From: Erigeron canadensis
Lineage: Eukaryota; Streptophyta; Magnoliopsida; Asterales; Asteraceae
Reading direction: 5' to 3'
DNA length: 64,000 nt
Assembly: GCF_010389155.1 (NCBI RefSeq)
Contig: NC_057766.1
Span: 43,658,463 to 43,722,462 of the forward strand
Part shown: positions 1-10,141 of the stretch, one piece after another
Position numbering within the stretch: position 1 is the stretch's first letter
Layout of the letters: each line of letters opens with the position of its first letter
Made by a program: the position numbers and the translations under genes
The notes under the pieces: model-generated
Told to the model about the DNA's origin: nothing
Seen by the model: only the letters and a program-made list of their open reading frames with translations
The model's database searches: none

Positions 1-486
1 CAGATATCCCAATATTTGCCTGGAAGGACGGATAACGAGATAAAAAATCACTGGCATTCCCACCTTAAGAAAAGATTAGCTAAATCAGAACATCTTCAAG
101 ATCATCCTAAAGTTGATAACACAAGCTCAAATTTGTCCAGTGGCATGGATCATTCGGTCCCACCAGTTTCCCAGACCAACAGCAACTTACCAAAAATTTT
201 ATTTGCGGATTGGATTAGTCTGGATGAGTTTCAACCGGACTTTGGAAAGTCAAGTGATGAGCCAGCTGCTGCAGCTCTTAGCCACACTTGTACTGCTTAT
301 CAATCAAACACCAATGAGCATGAATGGCAGCGTAACGAAGGATCAACGATAGAGAGCATCGAAACTCGAAACTGTTTAGAAAATGGTATAAGTATTGAAG
401 ATATGTTTCATACCCAGATGACAATTGATCAGATTTTCGGATTTGATCATGGAGATTTCCGCATAGATGACTTCATGTATATATAG
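1..486 (+). CDS. R2R3-MYB transcription factor, last exon (5' part outside window)
   Basis: The window opens in frame inside the end of the MYB R3 repeat. The segment around [20 protein letters not shown] is the third helix of R3 followed by the basic end of the DNA-binding domain, as expected for exon 3 of a plant R2R3-MYB. About 130 further residues form a variable C-terminal region with short acidic/hydrophobic patches such as ILFADWISLDEF and a C-terminal FGFDHGDFRIDDFMYI, ending with TAG at 484-486. Such tails normally carry activation or repression motifs, and the protein acts in the nucleus on MYB-type promoter sites. The HWHSHLKKR ending is a little unusual (many members have YWNTH) and might point to the LAF1/MYB18-like group, but I am not sure of the subgroup. 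R2 and most of R3 lie left of the window. A second R2R3-MYB lies 15 kb away in the same orientation. Confidence 0.9.
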   Translation, partial: QISQYLPGRTDNEIKNHWHSHLKKRLAKSEHLQDHPKVDNTSSNLSSGMDHSVPPVSQTNSNLPKILFADWISLDEFQPDFGKSSDEPAAAALSHTCTAYQSNTNEHEWQRNEGSTIESIETRNCLENGISIEDMFHTQMTIDQIFGFDHGDFRIDDFMYI

Positions 487-740
487 ATATTGTACAATTT
501 GTTAACTACGAATTTTTTTTATTTTCTAATCCAATTAAATAATCAAAGTACGTAGAACATCACTACTGTTACATCAAAAATTAATAGAGTATGTTACGTT
601 GTTGTGTATGTTCATATATACATAGAAGTTAATTAATTAATTACATTTTCTGATCATATATATATGGTTTGCCAATTAATTAAGCTATAGCTTTCAGTTA
701 ATAATCTTTCTCTTTTCTTGAGATGATGAAGCTAGCTAGA
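487..740. other. Intergenic: 3' flanks of convergent MYB and Sec22-like genes
   Basis: AT-rich sequence with no coding signal. The two genes end here facing each other, 254 bp apart, so it must hold both 3' UTRs and poly(A) regions. Confidence 0.5.
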
Positions 741-3039
741 TTAGTACATTCGATCTCTTGCTCTTAATAAGATGCTCCACAAAAGAACGAACACAACCAC
801 GAAGATGATTGTGATTGGTGTCCATTTCACAGCAATAACCTGTGACATTTAAGTTTATAAGTATTAGCTACTTAATTTACACAAAAAAAAAAAAATGTAT
901 ATATGACGTACATTTGAAGTTTTTAATTTTTATACGTATACTAGTCTTAATACCCGTACGATGTAAGGTAACTATATAAATTGTATTTTAAAGAAATTCG
1001 AATACGCCTTATACATGATTCGTGAGTATGAAATTGTTGTTAAAGTAAATCAATGATTGAAACTAAATTATAATAAATAACAATGATAAATTTAACATAT
1101 GTTTAGTTAGAATTTTGGAGTTAACTTAAGTTTTAGAACCACATCAAAATCAGAACTTGTAAGCATAGTAGACGATGTACATAGTTTTGTGATTTTGGAT
1201 CGTAAACTCAAACTTAACTTTTAAAATCTTCATGTTAATAACTTATTATAACTAATATAAGTCATAGGAGTTGAAGAATTCAGAAAGAAAAATAGACCAT
1301 TTATTAATAAGAAAACGATTAATCACGAAAGGTTATAATGTCTTTTGTATTAATAAGTCAAGAGTTAGAGTTTAGTTATAAGTCTAATAGTTAAGAAATT
1401 GAATTTTTATACAACTAAAAAAGCTAATATAACAAATTTAATAAATTAAAAGGATACGTGTTAGAGTTTAATTATAAGTTTAATGAGAAAATTGAATTTA
1501 TATATAACTGTGAAAACTAAATTAACAATATAAATAAATTAAAAAGACACGTGTTGATCAAAATTTACGCCACATGTCGTTTCAAGAACATGTTAATCCT
1601 GTTTTAGTTTATTGGTAGATAAAGTGTGTATATACATGCATGCGATGAGTATTCAGTTTACCTCTAGAGTCTTGGATCCCCACACCGGAGAAGTACTTTT
1701 ATGGGCTGTCATCATTCTCATCATGATATCTGAAATCCATAATTAATTTGAAAAATCACAATTAATTAGCTAGTACAACTTTTGCAGGTCGTAAAAATGT
1801 ATACTCTATGTTTTAATTAATATATATTGTATTTAACGGACTGCATGCTAATGCCTGCACCAAATAAATATGTCGATAATGAAGTGGGAGTAATTAATTA
1901 AGTTCACCTGATCTTCTCCTCCTTTCAATAACCAACGACATTTGTTCAGTATGAACATCTTCGAACTCTTGTGTGTGGTTACAACTTAGCAGCTTCGACA
2001 AATTCGCCTGAGTCCTTGTATCGACATATTGTCTTCTGACATTGCGAATAATGTTATCTGCATGAGTCAGAATTAAATACAGTAATTAATTAAATTAGGA
2101 GCTAGCTAGCGTCCTGAAATTCACTTATATGCACGAATTTGATTGAACGTACAAACAGAGAGACTGATCCCTATATATATATATGTTTTACCAAATTTGA
2201 CAAAGCTGTAGGGTTTAGTTATTTGGTTTACAAGTTCCGGATGATGATCATGAATCTTGTCACCAAATTCCTTTTGCAAATCTTGGAGGTAGTGGAATGC
2301 AAGCTTTCTTGGATATGATTCTTCACATAATGTAATGAAACATATACCATTCCTCACCATGTAGCTTCAATATATATAAATTATCAATATTAATTAGATC
2401 AACTTTCATGAATGTTTAGATATATAGACTACTAATTTAACAACAGTGATCACTTAATTAAACAATACTACAAATATCTACCCAACTTAATTTCTAGAAT
2501 TAATAAAAAATTTCCGAAAAAAAACTTTACATATTAGTAACCATCTGTCCCATTTTAAATGAGTTAGTTTGACTTTCAAAGTGTTTTTTTTTTTTAATTT
2601 TGCCCGTAAATTAAATATATTTTGTTGTGTTATATAATATTTGATATAAAATATGTGAATTGATTGAGTTTTTTAATTTATTTCTCAATGGTATAAGTTT
2701 TATTAACTATTATAAAATACATACAAAAATATTTACGGTCAAAGTTAAAAGAAAAAGACTTTGAAAATCAAATTAGGACATAAAATGGGACCAAGGAGTA
2801 ATTTGTTGCAGTGTTAATGGAATTGAAAATGAAACATACTAGAAGCAATGGGGATGAATGAAAATGGTGGCAGATGAAGGTGGCAAGGCCGCAATGGAGA
2901 TTTCATGGAGCAACAACTCTGCATGTTTCCTGAAATTTGTGATGATGTCATCATCGACTACTTGATTAATGTGATCGGGTCCTTGCTGTGAGATGGGCAA
3001 TCCATCACTTATCCTTCCAACTATTGTTAGCTTCACCAT
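741..3039 (-). CDS. Sec22-like R-SNARE/longin protein with degenerate SNARE motif, five exons
   Basis: Exons: 3039-2840, 2364-2192, 2057-1908, 1729-1662 and 839-741. All junctions are GT/AG and the phases agree, giving 229 residues; canonical Sec22 has about 218. Exons 1-2 form a longin domain: MVKLTIVGRISDGLP at the start, then ICFITLCEESYPRKLAFHYL and PYSFVKFG, which match the Sec22 pattern well. Exon 3 begins with the VDTRTQANLSKL segment that precedes the SNARE helix in Sec22. The region that should be the roughly 60-residue SNARE coiled coil is instead a shortened stretch with prolines, cysteine and no clear heptads (exons 3-4). The last exon is a C-terminal membrane anchor (WTPITIIFVVVFVLLW). 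Sec22 is an ER-Golgi R-SNARE; whether this copy can still form a SNARE bundle is doubtful. An in-frame ATG eight codons upstream (3063) is less likely because family members start at MVK. Intron 1 holds a Stowaway-like MITE. Confidence 0.82.
2540..2798. mobile_element. Degenerate Stowaway-type MITE in intron 1 of the Sec22-like gene
   Basis: The left end resembles CCATCTGTCCCATTTTAA and the right end is AAAATGGGACCAAGGAG, an imperfect terminal inverted repeat of the 'CTCCCTCCGTCCCA' family, flanked by TA at 2538-2539 and 2799-2800. Internal 'GTCAAAGTT..AAAGAAAAAGACT' matches the two better copies at 4085 and 4907. It is older than they are because its ends have drifted. Confidence 0.6.
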
Positions 3040-3069
3040 GGTGTACACGTACGTAACGTCCAACTGATG

Positions 3070-4082
3070 ATCTTCTAACTTTTGTTTGGTCAGAATATTG
3101 ACAAATTGACCATATATAATTTGCTTTCAGAAGTTTAATTGTGGATTGGAATATGGACTTAATATAGAAGGAATATATGGTCATGAAAAGGAAATTGACT
3201 GGAAATGTGACGGATAGTGGAGAAAGTGATTCTTTTGTCTTTTTGTTGTAAAAAGTAACTCCATACACGCTTTCAAAACCTTAGCCTCCAAGAATTATCC
3301 AAAAACCACTAATTATTAAAAAAAAATCAAAAAGTGGGGAAAATTAATTAAAAGTCCTTTTAGGCTAAAAAAAAATTCAAGATATAATTTTTCGGTTCAG
3401 TTTTCCAAAAAATCAAACCGAACATAACTTAAAAGTATATATATTTTATTTTATTTAATATTTAAATTATCTTGTTATTATATTTATCACTTGTACTTAG
3501 CAAATTACGTTTACCTTTAACTTATTACTATAAAAAACTCACCGAATGTCACTGATAAAAAAATGTTTACTTTTACCGTTTTGTGGGAACTTTATGCTAA
3601 GCTAAGCTAAACAATTATACAGATCGTACGAGTAGTATTTTACAATATGTCAAGATTAGATATGTCTTTCTGGAAGTTCTGGTCACAAATTAAGTCAAAT
3701 GGCCATGGATTTCGCTTTTGCTTTCTTCTACCTGGGCCAAACATATGAGGCTATTCTGTCAGTGGGCCAAATATATCAGGCCAAATCATTATCTGTATAG
3801 TTCTACTCATCATATTGGGCCTATTGGCACGAGGTTTATGAAAATACTTGAGAGTTGAGATAACAGAATTTGCATTTAAAAAACAACATTAACTAGCTTC
3901 ATCCAACTAACTAAAATCACATAATATGCCCGAAATACGTAATCCTTAGCACCCACTTGAGTATCATGTGTTTTAATATAATCTCTTTGTCATACATTCT
4001 GTCACGAAGATACACATTTTCTTTTTGTAATTCTTTTACCGTAAATTACTCAATTTTGTCCTCTGTTCGATCGGCAAATAGC
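3070..4082. other. Intergenic, upstream of the Sec22-like gene
   Basis: No gene seen. At 3733-3825 there are three GGGCC/TGGGCC motifs resembling plant site II promoter elements, but they lie 700 bp from the Sec22-like start, so their link to it is uncertain. Confidence 0.35.
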
Positions 4083-4084
4083 TA

Positions 4085-4351
4085 CTCTCTCCGTCCCGTT
4101 TTAATTATCCTGTTTTGAATAGTCAAGTCTTTTTCTTCCGACTTTGACCATAAATATCTTTGTTTATGTTATATATTAGTTGATGAAAGTTATATCAATG
4201 AAAATACATTTAAAACCTAATCAATTCATATATGTTATATCATGTGTTATATAACATACACAAAAAAATTTACGGGTCAAAGTTGAAAGAAAAATACTCA
4301 AAAAGTTAAACTAGAACACTTAATATAGGACGGAATATGGGACGGAGGGAG
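4085..4351. mobile_element. Stowaway MITE (TA target site)
   Basis: Terminal inverted repeats CTCTCTCCGTCCCG at the left and GGGACGGAGGGAG at the right, flanked by TA dinucleotides at 4083-4084 and 4352-4353. The length of 267 bp and AT-rich interior are typical of Tc1/mariner-derived Stowaway MITEs. Confidence 0.85.
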
Positions 4352-4577
4352 TACGTTTTTTCCAGTGGATTTGCAATCTTGAAGTGCTTAACTAAGGAAT
4401 GAACTTGCCAAAACTAAATGGGTAGTGTAGTTTTACATGTAATTCATTTGAAATTTTTTTTATGAAACTCTATATTTTTAGTACTATTTTCATGTATTTT
4501 TTTAGTTCAAAGGTAAATGGCAACCCCACAAATTATACACTTTAAATATTATACCTTCAATTTAAAGTTACATATTT

Positions 4578-4904
4578 ATGAAATAGGGAAAAAATCTGTT
4601 TGTGTATGTAACTTGTCTGCAGCTACTATTGTAGGAAAGAAACTTTGTTTTGGTTCATTGTATGTAAGTTTGTTTCAAAACTGAACGAATTTTGTAAGAA
4701 ATCGGCCATATACTAACGTGGCACCATCAAACATCTGATACGTGGCCTAATGAGAGACCACCACATCAGCATTTAACAAATTATTTACACGATTCGTTCA
4801 GTTTAGCAAATTACTTACATACAATGAACCAAAACAAATTTTCTTTCCTATAATAGTAGCTGAAGACAAGTTACATACACACACAAATTCTTTTCCTTAT
4901 TTAA
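4578..4904. mobile_element. Foldback element with long inverted arms
   Basis: The left arm (about 4580-4695, GTATGTAACTTGTCTGCAGC and onward) is nearly the reverse complement of the right arm (about 4790-4903). The loop of about 90 bp contains GTGGCACCATC and ACCACCACATCAGC. The transcript would form a near-perfect hairpin of about 110 bp. The superfamily is unclear. It directly abuts the Stowaway copy at 4907. Confidence 0.75.
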
Positions 4905-4906
4905 TA

Positions 4907-5134
4907 CTCCCTCCGTCCCATTTTAATTGTCCAATTTTGACGAGTCAAACCTTTTTCTTCCAACTTTGACCTTAAATATCTTTGTTTGTTTTATATATTA
5001 GTTGATTAAAGTTATATCAATTCATATATGTTATATCAAGTGTTATATAACACAAACAAAAATATTTACGGTCAAAGTTGAAAGAAAAAGACTCAAAAAG
5101 TCAAAATGGGACACTTAATATGGGACGGAGGGAG
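4907..5134. mobile_element. Stowaway MITE (TA target site)
   Basis: CTCCCTCCGTCCCATTTTAA at the left and TGGGACGGAGGGAG at the right form a near-perfect inverted repeat, flanked by TA at 4905-4906 and 5135-5136. The interior is close to the 4085 copy. It lies at the 5' break of the hAT transposase remnant. Confidence 0.87.
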
Positions 5135-5136
5135 TA

Positions 5137-5938
5137 CTATGTAATACAACAAAAGTCTCAAGACATTTTAAGTGCAGTTTCATTGGTTTCCAAAACAAAA
5201 ACAAAAAAAAACTTATTAAAACCCTTAGAGATGACAAATGAAAATCCTTTTCTTGTAAAGTCACCAATTTTTGTGAGAAGCATGGTGTGTATGTTCTTGA
5301 TTTAGATGCTCCTTATTATGTAGGGAGGGGCCGAAAGAACCATGATACAATTACTAAAAGGCACCACTTCCATTTTGATATATTCAATGAAACAATTGAT
5401 TTTCAGTTGCAAAAACTTGATTCTAGGTTTCATGAGAAAGTTGTGAAGTTGTTAGAATTGAGCTCAGCTTTGGATCCAAGAGAGGGTTATAAATCACTCA
5501 AGATAGATTCTATTTGCAAACTTGCCAAAAAATATTATTCCACTGATTTCACTAAAAAAGAAATAGAGGTTTTGAAATTTCAGTTGAGGTATTTTGAAGC
5601 CAATGTAAAGGATCATCCGTTGTTGAGAAACTTGGAATCCAATTGCTAAACTATGCCAAGCCTTAGCAAAAACGAGAAAAGCAAGTCACTATTATCTTGT
5701 TGATAGGTTGATTCGACTTGTGTTGACCCTCCCGTGTCTACTGCAACTACCGAGCGTGCATTTTCAGCCATGAAAATTGTGAAAACTAGACTACGCAATA
5801 GAATAAGTGACGAGTTCATTTCTGATAGCCTGGTTCTCTATATTGAGAAGGATATTGCTTGAACTTTTAGTTTAGATTCAATTCTAGATGATTTTGATGA
5901 TGTAAGAGAGCGTCGTGCGCAACTCAAACTTTCTGAAT
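5137..5938 (+). pseudogene. Broken hAT transposase (ZMYM1-like, C-terminal half)
   Basis: Reading across frames from just after the Stowaway MITE, the translation matches the plant hAT family annotated as zinc-finger MYM-type protein 1. It shows a KSQDILSAVSLVS segment, then a DLDAPY..GRGRKNHDTIT segment with FHFDIFNETIDFQLQ and LSSALDPR (5287-5649), and finally the dimerization domain with TERAFSAMKIVKTRLRN and SDSLVLYIEKDIA (about 5740-5862). Frameshifts near 5265 and stop codons after 5646 break it, and the N-terminal zinc finger and most of the catalytic domain are missing. The 5' side is cut at the MITE cluster. Downstream, AATCCTAGCTCCACCACTG (about 6064-6082) looks like this family's terminal repeat, marking the 3' end. 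It is not an active gene. Confidence 0.85.
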
Positions 5939-6195
5939 GAAAAATCTACTGTGAAGTGATCACGTAGTTATATATTTGTATATCTTATAATGTTGTATTT
6001 TGATTTTACGCTTTAGTATATATGGTGCTAAAAAAAAAAATTTTTTGGCAACCCCAGACCCAGAATCCTAGCTCCACCACTGCTTCCAATAGTCCCATGC
6101 CTGCTAGATTTCGCTCTGTAATGAATATAATGACGTATGGTTATGTACTTATGTTTTTTAAAGGTGAATTTCGCTGAAAATTTCATGTCACGATT

Positions 6196-6252
6196 CGACA
6201 ATGGAAGGTCTAGCATACGTTGTATTAACCGGGTCCGCGCTAGAGAGCCCTG
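6196..6252 (-). repeat. 3'-tail fragment of the neighbouring SINE family
   Basis: GGTCTAGCATACGTTGTATTAACCGGGTCCGCGCTAGAGAG closely parallels the 3' body of the SINE at 6338 (…ATCTAGCTTACATTGTCTTAACTGGGTCCGCGCTAAAGAG, with scattered differences). Only about 57 bp are recognisable, so this is an older truncated copy. Confidence 0.6.
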
Positions 6253-6337
6253 TTGAAGTAGAAATGACTATTTCAAACAACGATGTTGTTTGAAATGTGA
6301 AAACACTAGCTAAAGTCATAAACAACAATGGCCATCT

Positions 6338-6648
6338 TTTTTTTTTTTGAAAGGTTTGGATCATTTGCTCGCAACAGGGGATCTAGCTTACATTGTCTTA
6401 ACTGGGTCCGCGCTAAAGAGTCCCCTCACCCTCAATACCTTGTAGGATAAGAAACTCCCAACTAAACCACCTGAAGGCACGACATTTAGTTGGGATAAAA
6501 TCTTGCCCCCTCTGCAGGACTCAAACCTGTATCATTAGAGGATTTTATTGTGAAATTCTTGTAAATGTTTTTCCATATCTCGAACTCGAGAGCTCCAGTA
6601 CGTAAAGCTGGTGCTCAACCACTGAGCTATAATGGGAAGCACACCACG
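6338..6648 (-). mobile_element. tRNA-derived SINE with 10-bp target duplications
   Basis: The element ends in a T-run on the + strand (6338-6348), which is the 3' poly(A) of a minus-strand element. It is flanked by the direct repeat ATGGCCATCT at 6328-6337 and 6649-6658. Near its 5' end (right side) the minus strand reads TATAGCTCAGTGGTTGAGC, a near-consensus RNA polymerase III A box, followed by GAGTTCGAGAT as a weaker B box. The length of about 311 bp suits a plant SINE. Confidence 0.85.
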
Positions 6649-6877
6649 ATGGCCATCTAGTCTAGTATTTTAATCTAGTAAATTTTGCATTAAAAGTTTA
6701 AATTAATTGTGCCTGCTATTAAATGTGGAAGCTACTAGTTTTAATAGATCCCGGCGCGGGTTAATCTCAAACAACTACTTTTTCGGGCCTTCCTTTAATT
6801 ATTTGCTTTGTATACAAAAATACATTTATGAAAAGAATATGTTAAGTCTAGTTTAAGTTTAAATCTATCAAATATAT

Positions 6878-7095
6878 TAGCGACGGAGCCAGTATTTTTA
6901 TTCTGGGTCGCTGAATATTTCATAATACGGAGTACTAATTAATAAGTATAAAAGTAAACTATAAAATTAAATTACATTAGTTTGGGCTTATCATTACCTT
7001 TAAAACTAATCATAAAAAATACTCAAAATATAGAGTTTTATAAATATAGTGCGGTTTTCATGACCACCTTTGATCACCTCATAGCTCCGCCACTA
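6878..7095. mobile_element. Non-autonomous hAT-like MITE candidate
   Basis: TAGCGACGGAGCCAGT at the left and TAGCTCCGCCACTA at the right form an imperfect inverted repeat resembling the ends of the ZMYM1-type hAT family seen at 6064-6082. The interior is AT-rich and non-coding. A clear 8-bp target duplication was not found. Confidence 0.45.
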
Positions 7096-7099
7096 AACA

Positions 7100-8150
7100 T
7101 TAGTCGAACTAATTACTACCGTTTTCTTTTTTGTCTTGTTTCTCTTTAATATTATTTTATCGTAAAAAGATAGTACTCGTACAACAGACTTAAACGGATA
7201 TGATGAACCTTATTCCAAAAGGGAAAATGTTAAATAATCCACACGTGTTCAAAGTCATAAAAGCATCACTCGATCGATTCCTATGTTATGGGTAAAAGAT
7301 AGTCAAATAAAGTAATCTCCGGGCCACGTAATTCATTACATCTCACTTACGGGCAGCCGCAATCTTTTACTACATCTCAAACTACATGTTTCCTTAAGTT
7401 GTTTATAACTTTAATTTATTTTTTTTCACCGAATAAAACATTTTTATCTGAAATATCTATAATATTATAATAAAATTATTTATAACATATATCTCTCAAC
7501 TTTTAAAATAATTATATCACTATCTTTATATAAATCACTTTTATATTAATACCTACACCGCTACCACCAGCCTTTGCAGTCATCATCACATCGCCGCATT
7601 ACGCAGACGTTTGTCTAAAAATTATTTTAACTAATGAAAACCATGAGGTTCTGTACCTATGTTTAATATATGACAACTACACATTCAATTTTCCAATAAT
7701 AAAATGGTATTTTAGGGTTATTTTGCAACTTAATGGAACAATTATAGTATTTAACATTTTATAATATTAATCGGAAATAAATTTACCTTAAAAATTTTTC
7801 CTTAACAAAAAGTTTGCACAACAATTTAACCACTGAATTTAAAAAGAAATTCATACAACAATTTGCCCAATGGATTTAAAAAATATCTATAGATTATTAA
7901 AGTTAGTTTAAGCTAAAACTACCTAGGATAAAATATTTTTATCTATTTTCTTTTTGGCGTTTTTTCAATTTAATTGTATACATAATTAGATATAAATTTG
8001 AAATACTAAAGTTATACACAATTTTTAAATATTGCGTGCAAACCTATTATTTTATATTATCTAAAGGAAAGTTGCCTTAACTATCTATTAACAAATCAAA
8101 CTCTCTGTCATATTATGATTTGCTTGTATCATAATCTTAATCTTAATCTT
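7100..8150. other. AT-rich intergenic DNA
   Basis: No supported gene. A CACCGCTACCACCAGCC..ATCGCCGCATTACG stretch near 7555-7605 resembles the subterminal region of the short Helitrons elsewhere in this window, but no termini were recognised. Confidence 0.4.
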
Positions 8151-8152
8151 AA

Positions 8153-9008
8153 TCTTAATATATACTATAAGACAGTTGAACTAATAATTAATTAACCAAT
8201 CACATCGCTTGATTTCATCAAATTGACTTTTGATGATGTCATCATTTAGATAAATTACAAATTAAAAATCATAATAATCATTATCCAAATATATTATTAT
8301 ATTAATATTTATATTAATTTGTAGAAAAAGTCTCATTAATTTATACTTTTTTGTTTTTCATCAATAATTTACACTTTTTAGCCTTGAATACTTCATTTAT
8401 ATTTATTTTTAGCCATCAACTTGACAGAAATTTTTTAAATTTACAATCATTTAATTAAATAAAAAAAATTAACATATGAAATATTTTCTACAAAAAATAG
8501 TTTGAAAACCTAATGACTTATTAACAAATATTAGAAGAATCCTAATTGTTATCAAAGAACATAAAAACAATCCTAATTGTTATCATATTATCATGGAATA
8601 AGTTATTGAAAATAAACATATGCATATTATGAAAGCACATCATGATTAAATACATATACTTGAATGTCAAGTACATGATTACAAATATGTTTATATTTTA
8701 ATTCTTAATTTTTTTTCCTAATAATATCACATTATGAGTACACATGTTTCAAAATATTCTATAATGGAGAAATTATTATATATAGCATGTGCCTTGTGGA
8801 ATGACTACGACAAATAATTCCATCAGTATGTCTAGGCTAATAATGACAGTGAGTAACCTATGATTATTGTACTATAACTTGCAAAATATAACACTTAAAA
8901 CCGTGTTTTTTTAAAATTGTAAGCTTTTATGAATTAAATGTATGGAGATCTAATATTGTTAATATCGTAAATCTCGTGTCCAGTGTTGGATACGGGTCTA
9001 AAATCTAG
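8153..9008 (+). mobile_element. Non-autonomous Helitron candidate
   Basis: The 5' end reads TCTTAATATATACTATAAG, close to the canonical TCTATACTA start, although the exact start is blurred by a CTTAAT repeat. The 3' end has an 8-bp hairpin (CGTGTCCA/TGGATACG, with one G-T pair), about ten spacer bases and CTAG followed by T, the expected Helitron terminus. There is no Rep/helicase coding sequence. Confidence 0.5.
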
Positions 9009-9009
9009 T

Positions 9010-9795
9010 TAATTAACATTAGTTAATTATTCTGCCGTTCTAATAAAAAAAATAGTTATATTTTCTATTAAGAGTTTTATTAAATCTAAAAATGCAACTA
9101 TATTAACCATCAAGAATAAAAATTTTGAATCAAGAATATTAAAACATAAAACAATTCAAATTTTCTTAAAAGTTAAAACCAACTTTTTTTAATGCCGCGT
9201 GGGCTAAAATGTTTGTATACATATAAAAATACTTATACAATTATATGCTATCATTTTCTAACAAAAAGTATCCAAAAGAAGCTCTGTGCGTTTTCGTTGA
9301 TGATTGATTTTACGCATTTATAATTCCTTGTAGCACTTTCCCCGTGAACCACGTTGAATAAGCCTTTTTGCCACACTAAAGGTCGAAAAGTCCGAAATAC
9401 CCCTTTTAGAATTCAACACGTAACAAACAATTTTGCACAAAATATTTACAATAATAAATCAAGGGACCTAAAAAATTAAATTTATACTTGTAAGGATATG
9501 TGACATTAGCACCCTAGAAATAGAGATTTACGGTTTCAAAACTTCTTCCATGGTTCGGTTCATTGAAACATTAATCTATCCACCCATTTTTTATTTTTTT
9601 TTCTTTTTAATTAGCTTAATAATGAAATAATATGGGGAAAAATGAGATATTGTAAGAGATGCAATTCCTATTTTTTTTTTTTTTAAATAAAAATATAAAA
9701 AGAAAAAAACGTGTAGAAGATACTGATGTGGAATAAAGATAATATGGAATTAAGATGGGAAATAAGGATGGATGCATATCATCCTTCTAACATGA
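9010..9795. other. AT-rich intergenic DNA
   Basis: No coding signal or recognisable element apart from homopolymer runs (A/T tracts at 9595-9685). Confidence 0.4.
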
Positions 9796-10126
9796 GATGG
9801 CATCGGACCGGGTATGGGCCGGGTTTAACTAATCCCGAACCCGGTTAAAAAAAGGCCCGGATCCGGACCCGACGGGTCCCCGTTTACTTACTAACAGTCG
9901 GGTATCGAGTTTTCTCACGGGTAATCGGGATTTATTATTGGTATTATTCTTTAAAATACTAGTCATAACATTTGTAATGATGAAATTCTTTTTAGCTAAA
10001 TTCAATGATGAATACTTAGTAACAGATCGAGCTTTTACTTTGACCAAAAGTTGTTCGACATTGCTACTGAATTTGAGATAGTATATACATAGAGCATAAA
10101 TGCAACTTCGTTGTTAACTCGTTATT

Positions 10127-10141
10127 AACTTATTATGTAAA
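10127..10141 (+). repeat. 15-bp target-site duplication of LINE (left)
   Basis: AACTTATTATGTAAA here is identical to 13905-13919. The pair brackets the LINE plus its own later insertions, marking the LINE integration site. Confidence 0.85.

Noticed and set aside
6601..6650. A tRNA gene (AGCTCAGTGGTTGAGC on the minus strand)
   Set aside because: The B-box is poor, no cloverleaf or 3' acceptor half closes, and the sequence continues into a SINE body with poly(A) and target duplications.
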